NCBI GenBank assembly: GCA_039654915.1 | Contig: CM077594.1 | Span: 86,256,893-86,320,892 of the forward strand | Reading direction: 5' to 3' | From: Aquilaria yunnanensis | Taxonomy: Eukaryota; Streptophyta; Magnoliopsida; Malvales; Thymelaeaceae | DNA length: 64,000 bases | In this document: one piece after another, positions 53,777 to 64,000 of the stretch | Layout of the letters: every line of letters begins with the position of its first letter | Numbering within the stretch: position 1 is the stretch's first letter | Program-made: the position numbers and the translations under genes | The notes under the pieces: generated by a model | Seen by the model: the letters and a program-made list of their open reading frames with translations, nothing else | Database searches by the model: none | What the model was told of the DNA's origin: nothing

Positions 53777-56700
53777 CATTCTAATGCTACGGTCTGCTTC
53801 TCCAACCTACAAAATGAAGGAACAAAGTAAGAATCAACAAAAAATGTTAGGTGGTGAGGTAGAAAATGGTGGTCAAAGTTAACAAAAAGTCAACATATTT
53901 GATGACAAAATCAACATCTATCAACTCATATGATTTTTTTAATATTAACTTACAAATAACTAGTGAATACCAGTTTACACACCAAAAGCATGCTTCAAAC
54001 TAAGGATTGATCACAAACTAGTATTGCTAGAGAAGACACAAAGCTTCAATAGCATTCTTAGCTATCGATGACACATAAATAAGTAACTCAAAACTAGGCA
54101 GAATAACTAATGGAAGAGTTACTTTTTATATGCAGAGAGCTCTAGCATTGGTAATAAGTGTGATTGCTTTCAAGAATGAGGAATTAAGCTAATCTGGGAA
54201 CATCCTCGTTAGTGGCCTACTGTTTCCTTTAATTCCTTTCTAAGGAATTAAGGGCCAATTCATTTTGTCTAAAGTCAACTAACTTTTTTTTCCTTTTACA
54301 TCTTTTTTACCTGAAACCAATTTCATTTGAAAGCCAATGTTATGTAGATGCAATAATCAATTTGAAAATAAATTTTTAAGATGTTGTTAAATTTTTATGA
54401 ATTTTTTTTTAAAGCTTGAAACTAGAAAAATTCATAAAAATTTAGTAAGATTATAAAAATTGTATTTTCAATTGATTATTGTAGCTACATAATATTAGCT
54501 TTTAATTAAAATTAGTTTCAAGTAAAAAAGATGTAAAAATAAAAATAAGTCATTTTGTAGTCAATTGACTAAAGCTAAAACGAATTGGGTGTAAAATGAT
54601 AAGTGTTCTAGGCCTTCATAGGTAATGAGACTGTTTTTTTTTTTTTTCAATTTATTTCATGGTACATTTTAGTGCCAACATTCTTGACTTCAACCGATAC
54701 TTATCTATAAGTATAGTTTTCTAGATTAACATAACCTTGATTTTTTTTTTAATGTGATCTATGACTAATTAATATTTTGGAGTCATTAGATGAACTTTTT
54801 TTTTCTAGATTGATGATCCACAATCATCTCTTTCATAAATCCTTGAAATGAAAGTTTCTTATACAATTATAAATTTGACAAAGTTATATTTTAGATTTAA
54901 AAGTAAATCTCAGTTTATATTTTCTTTACTCTTTGTACTTCTCATAAAATGTGAACAAAAGATTAATAGCAAGGTATTAACAACGTTAGAGACATTTGAA
55001 TTATTATTTTTCCTGTATGTTGTGTTGCAATTTTTTTTTTAATCTCTTATTTATTGTCTTGCTTGTTCTGCCAAGCATCTTTTTGCACTGATTTCTGAGT
55101 TATCTTGTAAATCCAACTATGTTTGTGCCTACTATTTTTTTATCTAAATTATTAGACCCTTTTCTGCGGCTACTTCAAACATAATAATTATGTTGAATAG
55201 TATTTATAATATGATATTCTAATAGACCATTGATATTGCTTTCCCTTATGGTAATCACTTTTATATTCAATAAAAGCATATGGTTCATAATTGTTTCCTA
55301 ATCTTAGATCAACTAGAAATTGTTTTTATGTATATGGATGAGGCACAACCCAAGTTTTTGTTAGACTTACTCTCCCTTTCTCCATTTTGAGATGTTTTAT
55401 GTCTAATATTTCATTTTCTTGTTACTGTTGTTCAATAAGTTCTTGGATGCTTTTAGTAGCACCAATGACCTTAATTTGGAGACGTTTCTATTTTTTTTGT
55501 TGTGGAATCCTTATGGTCCAGATTAGATTGGATTATAAGTTTAGCTATCTAATCACCTAAATCAAGAAACCTATCTTTTGGTTTCAATTAGCATTTTTGA
55601 GTGTTTGTGGGAAAATATATTGGTGAATTTGAGGTTTCTAACAAAAGTTATTGTTTAAAAATTGAATTTTTTGTAAGATAAAATTTATATACTTATCCCA
55701 ATATGTTTCAATTGTATTCATTTTTTTACCTATTAATTGTAGGTAAAGATTGGTACAGTTATTTTATTCTATGTTGTTCTAGAGGTTTTTCTTCTAGCTG
55801 GTTTCTTATCATTCTTAGAGTTTTTTTGAAGTGAATGTGTTGAAAGGTAAAGCTTTTGTATATTCTCCTACTTTGACTACGGTAGTGGGTTAATACAATA
55901 CAGCTACTTCATTTTAATCTTTAGTCTTGCAGGTAGACCATGTTTCTTCTAACAAGCTTAATGTGGTATCCTTTTGTAAGACTACTGGAGGAATAAACCA
56001 TTTAAAGAATTTTAAATTCTTCTTAGTTCTTATAATTTTCTTATATTAAAGGTGTTGTATTGTTTTCCTTTCTTCTTTGGGATATTCGTTAACCTTCATT
56101 TTTTAACTTCATTATTCTCTGAAAAAACTCTTTATTTAGACTTTTGAAGTCCATTTTAAATGTTTATATTATAACTTTTAATTGAAAATCTTAAAAACTA
56201 GAATCAGGTGATCCTATTAACACAAATTTTGAATCTTCTTCTTGTTGCTTGCATGTTTGGCCTTTTTCCAAAATGATAAGGTCAATTCTATAAATAGAGT
56301 GTGAAGCTTATTTTGTAGACTTTCTAGCTCCCCCCTTTTATTTTCTTATACTCAGGTTCTTGGATATAAGAACAAGGAGCTCTATGAGATCTATAAAGGA
56401 TTCATGAAGGTAGTATTCTTGATTCTAATTTAGATAAATTAATTTTTGTAATTCTATCATTACTAAATCTTATCTCAACTTCTTTATTCTTGTATTTGAC
56501 AATTCTTTCTCATTCTTGAAGTTTTAGAAGCTTAAGAAGTTTCTCATTCTGAAAGACCCATCTATATGAGAGAACAATTCTTTTTACAATTTTTATAGCT
56601 TAGGTCATAAAACAAAAGTTCTTTTCTAATGGATATAACACTTACTAACCTTAAGAATGTTCCAATTTCCTAATATCACCAAATCTTGGGAGTTTTTAAC

Positions 56701-59700
56701 TGTTCTATTCTCCAATGTTTCTCCATCTTCTTGTCTCTTTAAAATAGACTTAGATAAACTTCTAAATATGCAAGCTATTACTACTATATTCTAAAAGTCG
56801 TGAGGTTGTCATTATTTGTTCTACAGTAAACTGCAATTCCCTTATCATTTTGCCCCTTTCGATTGTGGCGCTCACGTGCCAACTACGTTTCTCTCTCTCT
56901 CTCTCTTTTTTTTATACAATTGTTTCTTTTGGAAGCTTGGTCAAATTTTGGAAAGATAGTAGCGTTCTTGAGAGTCTATCTTGCTATTATCCCACTGTCA
57001 TTTTGTTTTGCGTTTCTTTTTTGTGAAACACATTTCTAGTCCCTGCATTGTTTCCATTTCCCATATTAGACCCTGAATTTGATTAGTTTTACATTTTGGT
57101 CCCTGAACTTAATAACTATTTAATTATAGTAATTCACCATGGTTTTTTTTCTAAAATAGAGTTTTTTTCTTAACTTTTATTAAGTCAATTGTTAAACTCT
57201 TAATACCTAAAATTTTTACATTTTCCTCTTGGTCCCCAAACTATTTTTGTTCTTTTTATTCATTATTATTTTCTCAAACAAAACTTTAGTCATTATGATT
57301 TGTCCTCTTTTGTATAATTTTGGTTGATTTCACTTTAGTCAATTTATTTCTTTTCTTTTTCTTTTACCTTTACTATGTTAATGGTTTAACCATTCATTGA
57401 TTGATATAAATTAAACAAATTTTTGTATTCTTGTAACTTTTTTATGTATTATTTTCTAAAGTAAAACATTGGTTACCATTAACGTAGTAAAGATAAAAAA
57501 AATATATCTATGGTTTAATAAAATAATTTGGTCAATAATTCTTAAAATTGAAATTGAATTTTTATAAATAAACTTTTTATCTATATTAAAACATGGAATT
57601 TAAATTGATATAAGATATAATTTTTTAGTGAAGTTTTCTTTAATGACAAAAAAAAATATCCATCATTTCAGAGAATGTACAATATTATATGTCACAGTTT
57701 TATGTTTTGATCATAATTAATCGTTTTAATAATAAGAACATAATATAAAAAAATTAACTCAAAATTAAGATAAAATAAAATATTAATTAATGGATATAAA
57801 TTTATGACGTAGAATTTTTGAAATTATTATTATTGATATTTATTTTAATGATAAATTTATTAAAAAAAATACCTGTTACAATGTGCTGGTAAAAAAAACC
57901 TCATTAATAACTATTAATTAATATTAAATTTTGAACTGCTATTTTTCTACAATTTTACTCTGACTTACTTTTATCTTTACTCAACTATAGGCTTTACGGT
58001 AGATACACAATTCGGGTAATAAACAAGTGAAAATCCTAACAATAATCTGTGGTTACTAGTAGGATAAAATCCTTTAAAATCCAGCTAATTCTTATTCCAA
58101 AGAAATAAGACTGGAGAGCAAACTTCGAGAACTAGAGTGTGAAAAACACAAAATTGGGGAAGCCTGGTTCATTGGAAACTAGTTGAACCGCATTAATGTG
58201 TTGCCGGCCCATTTTTTTACTTATTTGCAACGTTTTGATTCCAATTCCCATTCGCCAATAGAGTTGCCCGTATTTATGGTCTGACGCAGTCAACAATTCT
58301 GTGTTATTTTATTTCCCAGCTGTGCCTCCTCTTGCTTGCAGCCTACGCTCACTCAGTCCAGCCCAACTCCTCCATCATGCAGGCACTCAAATCCAGCCTC
58401 AAGATTCCGAACTGGTCCGACTCAAACTCATGACAATGGAACTTGGGTGGTAAATTTTAACCATACTTGATAATCTGATCCACCCTACCTGAACCCAAAC
58501 CGATTTGACCTAATTTGACAAAAAAAGTTAATGACTCGAACATTAATTAAAATAAAATCTGAAAAAACCTGTATTCAAATGGCCCAAACTTAAAATACCC
58601 AAACTCAAGACTAACCTGACTCGAACCCAAGATAACATAATGACTAAACCTGACAAGACCTGATTTAGTGAGAATAACTTCCATAATTAGAAACTTTTAT
58701 TTTTTTAGATTTTCATATTTAGTAAGTCTTATATTTGAAAAATTAACTACCATATTTCCATTTTTTTTCATGTTTAATAACTCTCATATTTTGAAAAGGT
58801 ATTTCTATATGTAGTAACTTCCATTTTTTAAGTACTCCTATATTTAATAAATTTTATATTTGGGAAAAGAACTTCCATATTTAGTAAGTCTCATATTTGA
58901 ATTCTTCCAAAATAAATAACTTTTATACTTAGTAAGTTTAATGATCTTGATGACCAATTGTGAAAACTATAAAATTCATCCCTAAACTTTTAGGTATAGT
59001 GTTTTAAGATGCCTAAATTAAAAAAATAATAATAATTTCAATCACCTATAATAATTGCAACATTGGTTCCTAAACTTTTGAAATCTGTAGTTTCACTTAA
59101 AAATTTTAAAATTTTGTAGTTTAGTAACTAATATTGAACTGTATTTACATTTCATAGAAAATTTATCGAAACATGAGTATAAAAAAATTGTCATAGTATG
59201 TGCCTAGATGACAACTAGGTGAGGGTCTAGGTGACTTATGCAATGAAAGCTCAAGGGTATGACTCTTAAAAAACAATCAAGTATTAGATAATATTACCAA
59301 CAATATTACCAACAATATTAAATAACCTAAATGTGTAATAAACTACATTGAAGAAAATTTTTATGAATTTTTCAATTAAACACACTAAGAAAAGAAAATC
59401 TAACTAAACAAAAACAAATTATTTAATCTGAATTTTAACAAAAAATTGAATTGATACAGTTATTTTGTTTTATGGACTAACAACTTTAGTGAACATGAAA
59501 GTTAACTCGAATTTGGTCCAAAACCCAACATAAAATTACCTGAGACTGAAATTGAGCTGACTTGCATTAAACATGAACCCAAATAGACTAACCCAATCCA
59601 ACCTAAACATAAAAGCAATACAACCTGAACCCAAATAACTCAACCTGAACCCGAATTCATACTAATTCGACTAGACCTAAACTTGAATGACCTGACTCAA

Positions 59701-60333
59701 ACCTGATCCAACCTACCCAATTGTCATCCTTAAATGGGACAACATTACCTATGATTCCAGCCACCAGGTCACCTAGATCTAAATACCCAGCCGGTACCTT
59801 GGCGGAACCACCTCTCAGTGATCTCAAGAATCTTACTCAGTTGCAGTGCGTGTGGAAGTGGAACAGGTATAACTTGAGTTAGTTCTAGACTTAATGGTAT
59901 TAAAGCAATCTAACTATAAGGTTCATCACATAATCCCATGAGCTCCATACGCTTAATTTGGAAGACAATGGTTCCCTGTACAATGAATCAAAGACGGTAC
60001 CGTTCAATATCATTATAAAAGCCTTATGACCTCCATGCAAATAGCCATCCAGTTTTTAGCGTCTCCACATCAAGAAGGTGATTGATGAGAGAAGAACAGT
60101 TGGTTCTTTCGAATAAAGTGGAAAACCATATGTTAAAGGAGTAGCATACTAGTCACAAAAACAGATTGAATACACCCACCAATTTGTGGAAATAAATGAA
60201 ATGTGAGCAATAAGCATAAGAAGGTTGAGGGAGCCAGGCCTTTGCCTTTAAAAAAACAGCTCAAGCATATCTCTTTACCTGCTTGAGGACATATTAAGCT
60301 GGGGTGATTCATTGATTCAACTGGGAAGTTGTT
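53777..60333. other. Long AT-rich region, no gene supported
   Basis: The first part (to about 53960) probably continues the antisense gypsy LTR remnant. The remainder has no ORF above about 65 codons with recognisable content. A (CT)n run lies near 56892-56908. The segment about 57030-57130 contains TAGTCCCTGCATTG and TTTGGTCCCTGAACTT, the style of Mutator-type MITE ends, without an identified partner. The segment about 58430-59735 begins ATGACAATGG.ACTTGGGT and ends in ACCCAATTGTCAT, a possible hAT-like element without a clear 8-bp duplication. Confidence 0.5.
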
Positions 60334-62183
60334 TTATTCCCCTTCCCAACCCATCTGCCGTGCTCGCTGCTCCCAAAATGACGTTATCTTCCTCTCCTTA
60401 CGTAGGGATGCCTCTGCACGCTCTCTGGCCTCCTCGCATGTTTCTGTGGCAGCATTGCATTTCTCTGCCTCCTTCTGGTACTGGGAAGCCACCCGTTTTG
60501 CCTCAGCAAATGTAAGGTTCATGTGGCGGGTATGCTCTTCTGCAACTGCTTCTTGCAGCTTCAACTCCTCAGTCAGAAGGTCCACAAACTGCTTCTCCAT
60601 CTCCTCTTTGAGATCAGGGTCATTGCTCCCACAATCTGTACCCAAAACTATTATTTCTCACATCTACGTAACTCTAGATTGAGCAGAGAAAATGAAAAAA
60701 GAAACTGCGATTGCACAGGTTGAAGAACTGGTAATGATTTATATGCACTAATTTAATTCACCCATGGCTATGTTCAATTTGATCTTTTTCATTGCTTAAG
60801 TAGATTACTTCAGCAGACTCAGACTTAAAAGGACATGCAGCACACAACCATCAAAAGTGATTCAGAATTCCTCATTATGACTAGTTCTATTAGTATACAA
60901 GCAACCTAGTTTAAGGGCCCTCAATTCCTCCATTCTACTAGTTCAAGCAGAGTAGCTTGCAGAGTGAATATGATAAGGCAGTCAAATAAATGACTAATCA
61001 ATGGTGCAAACTCTTTTAGTACATGGTTGGTAGACAAAAACCTATGATCCTAAGAAAGCTTTACTTACACAATTTTGCTCATTGAATAGAAATCTTGCAG
61101 AAATTTGATTCTTCATAGATTTTATTATTGCCTAAGCCATGAAAACACACAATCGCCCTTTGGAGTATCAAGGTTGATTTTCAAAGGCTTCAAAGACCGA
61201 AGGATGGATCAGTTAGTGTAGATTGCGGTGTTAGCAATCAACTGAGAAAAAGAAGGCAATCATGGTTGAGAACTTGAGATGGTATAAGAGCTATATAGCA
61301 ATTCCTGGGCAGAGAAAGCCTAGTTGCATTGTATAGTCTACTTTTGTGAATGACAGGAGTAGTTCTAATAAAAAATTAAACTGACATTCCATAAATAAAA
61401 TGAGAACAAAAAAAAATGATTTGCAATTCACTACCCTGAGCTGATAGAAATAAGCTCTAACCTGATACAGACAGATTAGCCAATCCTGCAGAAAAACAAG
61501 ACAAAGAAGATCAGGTTAGAAAGAAGCAACAAAAAACCAGCTTTTAGTGGCAAAAAAAACTGTATAATAAAAACAAATAATTAAAAAAACAAAAACTATA
61601 GATGCAGAAGCTTGCTTCCCTCTGCAACCAAACCGTGAGCTGAGATCATCCTAAGCAATGACCATATTTAGAGCCAACTAGTTATAACTGTATCAGAACA
61701 GTACATTAACTTCTACAACCTAAACTTTATGACTGAAACCTCATTGTCTCTCCCATTGAGCTTAGAGGTTTCGTTCAATCTGACTACAATCTCTATTTAT
61801 GAAAGGAGAGAAGCTAAGGATTCAAACTAGGAACACCAATTGATAAAATCATAGACTGTTATTAGAAGTCGAAATGAGTAAGATGAGTCATGGGACAAAA
61901 AGAACTCAAACAAGACCAAAGATCTAACAACAATCCAGAAGCAGAAAAACAGGAAAAGAATGAGAAAGACGGCGAGAAGAGAGGAGGTACCGGGTGCTAT
62001 GTTGAAGAGGGAGAGAGGAGGAGGGCAATTGCAGACGCAAGGAGGACAAGACGATTTGGAGTCGGCGAATCGGATGGTCTTCTTAAACCTCCAGTAAAGA
62101 GCGGGACCGCAGACGCCGAGGGCGGAAACCACCGCGAACACGACAAGGCAACACCTCAAGCAAGTTCCAGACCGCCGCGACAT
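60334..62183 (-). CDS. DUF1068 family membrane-anchored protein, 172 aa
   Basis: Three coding exons on the minus strand: 62183-61991, 61485-61462 (24 nt) and 60635-60334. GT-AG borders hold and the frame is kept throughout (519 nt). The ATG gives MSRRSGTCLRCC, followed by one hydrophobic segment (about 10-30, CLVVFAVVSALGVCGPALYW), a likely signal anchor. A Cys/Pro motif (CPPCVCNCPPPLSL) comes next, then the coiled, charged domain (DCGSNDPDLKEEMEKQFVDL, KRVASQYQKEAEKCNAATE, ending RARQMGWEGE). This matches plant DUF1068 proteins, usually about 165-185 aa, with no established biochemical function known to me. An upstream in-frame GTG extension rich in Glu/Asp is not a start. Introns are 505 and 826 bp. 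Confidence 0.9.
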
Positions 62184-62283
62184 CCCTTCTTTCTCGCTCT
62201 CTCTCCCCCACTTGCCTTCGTCGTCGTCGTCGCCGTCGTCCTCTTCTTCTTCCACTTGGAGTTGGAACGAGTGAGCGAGTGAG

Positions 62284-62970
62284 ATCTCAATTAATGGCTT
62301 CCAACTTGCAGACTGTTGTCAGTTAGAACTTTGACTTTGAAAAATGAGGTCTGAATTGTGGGCCTAGCCTCGAAAGGCTCAATGCTTGCGGATCTTGTCG
62401 GTGCAGAAACCCAATATATGAGGCCCAACTTACTTGAGTTGGACCCGACTAGAAAGGGCTCTAGACCTTAGACATGAGTGGTCAGTTTGTTTTAGCTTAA
62501 TGGAACTTGATTAATGCATTATCCACATACAAATTCACCCCTTCCCTTCCCACCTATTTCCATGCTCAACTAGCATTCCCTAAGCGTAGCCACTAGTAAC
62601 ATCCCTCACCCCACCCAGTCTTATTTTATTGCCAGACTAGTTTTATTTGGCCAGATCTGTTCAATCAGAGTTCACTTAAACCGATCTTTTTGACCAAATC
62701 CACCAAAACATTATCCATTCCTCCAGATCAGTCCCAATAGATGCCAACATCAATTAGGCTTGCCACACAATGCCGTCTACCAGATCCCACCCCTTTCCCC
62801 ATCTCATCAACAAAGGAGCTCCCTCCGACTCCTTCCATCTTCATTTGGACATGTCAGAGTCGAGCTCTTGCATCGAATCAATTGGTGTTCAATTGACACG
62901 ATTATGCAAGCTCTAGGTGAAAATGTAGTCATTAGACACCTATTGACATTATCAATCTCATTAGATCTAG
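62284..62970. other. Region upstream of the DUF1068 gene
   Basis: The 5' UTR and promoter of the minus-strand gene lie at the left of this stretch. I see no clear TATA box. The ORF at 62760-63047 runs into the tandem duplication and has no recognisable domain. Confidence 0.5.
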
Positions 62971-63231
62971 CTAGTGGTCGGATCTGTCGAAGGATGAAGT
63001 GGCCACTTGATCAACACCAAGCAATGGGAGTGAGGACTAAGGACTAAAGAAGGATGCTATTGGGTTAGACAAAAAAAGGTAGTTGTGTAATTGGGTAGAA
63101 CTAGTGGTCGAATCCGTCGAAGGATGAAGTGGCCACTTGATCAACACTAAGCAAGGGGAGTGGGGACTAAGGACCGAAGAAAGATGCTATTGGGTTAGAC
63201 AAAAAAAAGGTAGTTATGTAATTGGGTAGAA
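62971..63231 (+). repeat. 130-bp tandem duplication
   Basis: CTAGTGGTCGGATCTGTCGA at 62971 recurs as CTAGTGGTCGAATCCGTCGA at 63101. The copies stay similar to the end (GGTAGTT.TGTAATTGGGTAGAA), differing by about ten substitutions and one A in a homopolymer. Confidence 0.85.
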
Positions 63232-64000
63232 CTTCAGAGGCAAATAAGGCCCAAAAAATTGAACCCCAGATCATCTCTCTTAAGCCGGTTGAAAAAAATA
63301 TGTTAAACACCCAAGTTAAAGTGAAACGAACTGTGTACTAATATAAGATCTTGTGTATATAAAAGGCTCATTTAAGAGGATTTAGTATTTCAAGTTAGTA
63401 TTTCGGCACTTGATAGTACCTCAAGAAGATTAATTTTCACTGTTAGGTGGACGGTACTTCTAAGGTACTGGCTTATGATATACGATTTGTAAATAGAAGG
63501 CAACCAAAATATAGTTCAATAGTATATGTTTGTTAACGCAAAATATCCATGGTTAGTCCTTGTTGTATGTATTGAGAAAACAGCTATAGCTAGAAAGGTA
63601 GTGGATATATTATATTGTCATGATAACTAGTACATCTTGTATTCAATGGGATACATCCAAAGTTTCTCATCTTCTACTGGTAAATTAAGGTTTAACTGCT
63701 TAAGTAGAATGGGTTTGGTGAAGTGTATCATATATTCTCTTATAATCTTTGGAGGGAAAAAACCACTTTAAGTCCTCAAAATTTCATACATTTTCTATTT
63801 CAATCCTGAAAGTTTACAATTTTCTAAATGATGCCTAATACTTTGTAACCATGAACAATTACTACGGATATTTTTCTTTATGTGGTTAATCGAGAGAAAA
63901 AGATAAAATAAAGTAACAATCTAGTATCAATGGTTTTTTAATTTTAATTTGAATTGTTCAGTATTTTTCTTCCATTAAAATTAAACTTCACAATAATTTT
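63232..64000. other. AT-rich end of window
   Basis: No gene is supported. From about 63760 the sequence CCACTTTAAGTCCTCAAAATTTC has the style of a Mutator-type MITE terminus and may be an element cut by the window edge. Confidence 0.4.

Noticed and set aside
58428..59735. hAT-like element
   Set aside because: Terminal similarity (ATGACAAT-type) is suggestive, but no 8-bp duplication was found; mentioned only in the gap note.
62184..62255. Acidic N-terminal extension of the DUF1068 frame
   Set aside because: The first codon is GTG, not ATG; the first ATG at 62183 gives the usual short N-terminus before the membrane segment.

Overview
This is eukaryotic nuclear DNA from a flowering plant, most likely a eudicot. 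The host genes have GT-AG introns and encode plant-only families: a type-B cytokinin response regulator, a CBP60 calmodulin-binding protein and a DUF1068 membrane protein. The background is very AT-rich, and most of the window is transposable-element and endogenous-virus DNA. I cannot name the species.

Layout. 1-4070: 3' end of an old Ty3/gypsy-type LTR retrotransposon on the + strand, with its 3' LTR. 4174-5725: a Mutator-like element with long terminal inverted repeats (TIRs). About 5760-13400, minus strand: a well-preserved endogenous pararetrovirus (Caulimoviridae, florendovirus-like layout) with movement, coat, protease, reverse transcriptase-RNase H and one further ORF, followed by its own promoter and a structured leader. 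15524-17341: a second Mutator-like element, apparently a Pack-MULE, carrying an antisense fragment of a plant AAA-ATPase gene. 18761-19213: a small Mutator-type MITE. About 20684-20760: a SINE-like tRNA-derived fragment.

24513-31295 is the host gene island. A type-B response regulator of the ARR10/ARR12 kind (six coding exons, 676 aa, + strand) converges on a CBP60 gene (seven coding exons, 600 aa, minus strand). A Tourist-type MITE with TTA target duplications (32010-32867) lies upstream of CBP60.

About 33200-47600, + strand, is a second, older and heavily broken pararetrovirus of a different lineage. It has a movement protein, a coat protein with zinc knuckle, a protease, an internally deleted RT/RNase H, a C-terminal ORF, a promoter, a poly(A) signal and a perfect tRNA-Met primer-binding site. 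A Tat-type gypsy element (37752-44950, minus strand) has inserted into its RNase H region. That element has gag, protease, RT and RNase H, but no integrase is visible; minisatellites lie where it would be expected.

48057-49013 is a non-autonomous hAT element with a perfect 8-bp target duplication. About 49890 onwards is an antisense gypsy LTR remnant, interrupted by a 2.55-kb solo LTR (51220-53771, target duplication GGTGC) full of tandem repeats. 53.8-60.3 kb is AT-rich DNA with no gene I can support. 60334-62183 is a DUF1068 gene on the minus strand with a 24-nt micro-exon. The end of the window has a 130-bp tandem duplication.

The three host genes are independent and form no operon-like system. 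The most unusual content is the two pararetrovirus lineages within 40 kb and the nested, partly gene-capturing elements around a cytokinin-signalling and immunity-related gene pair.
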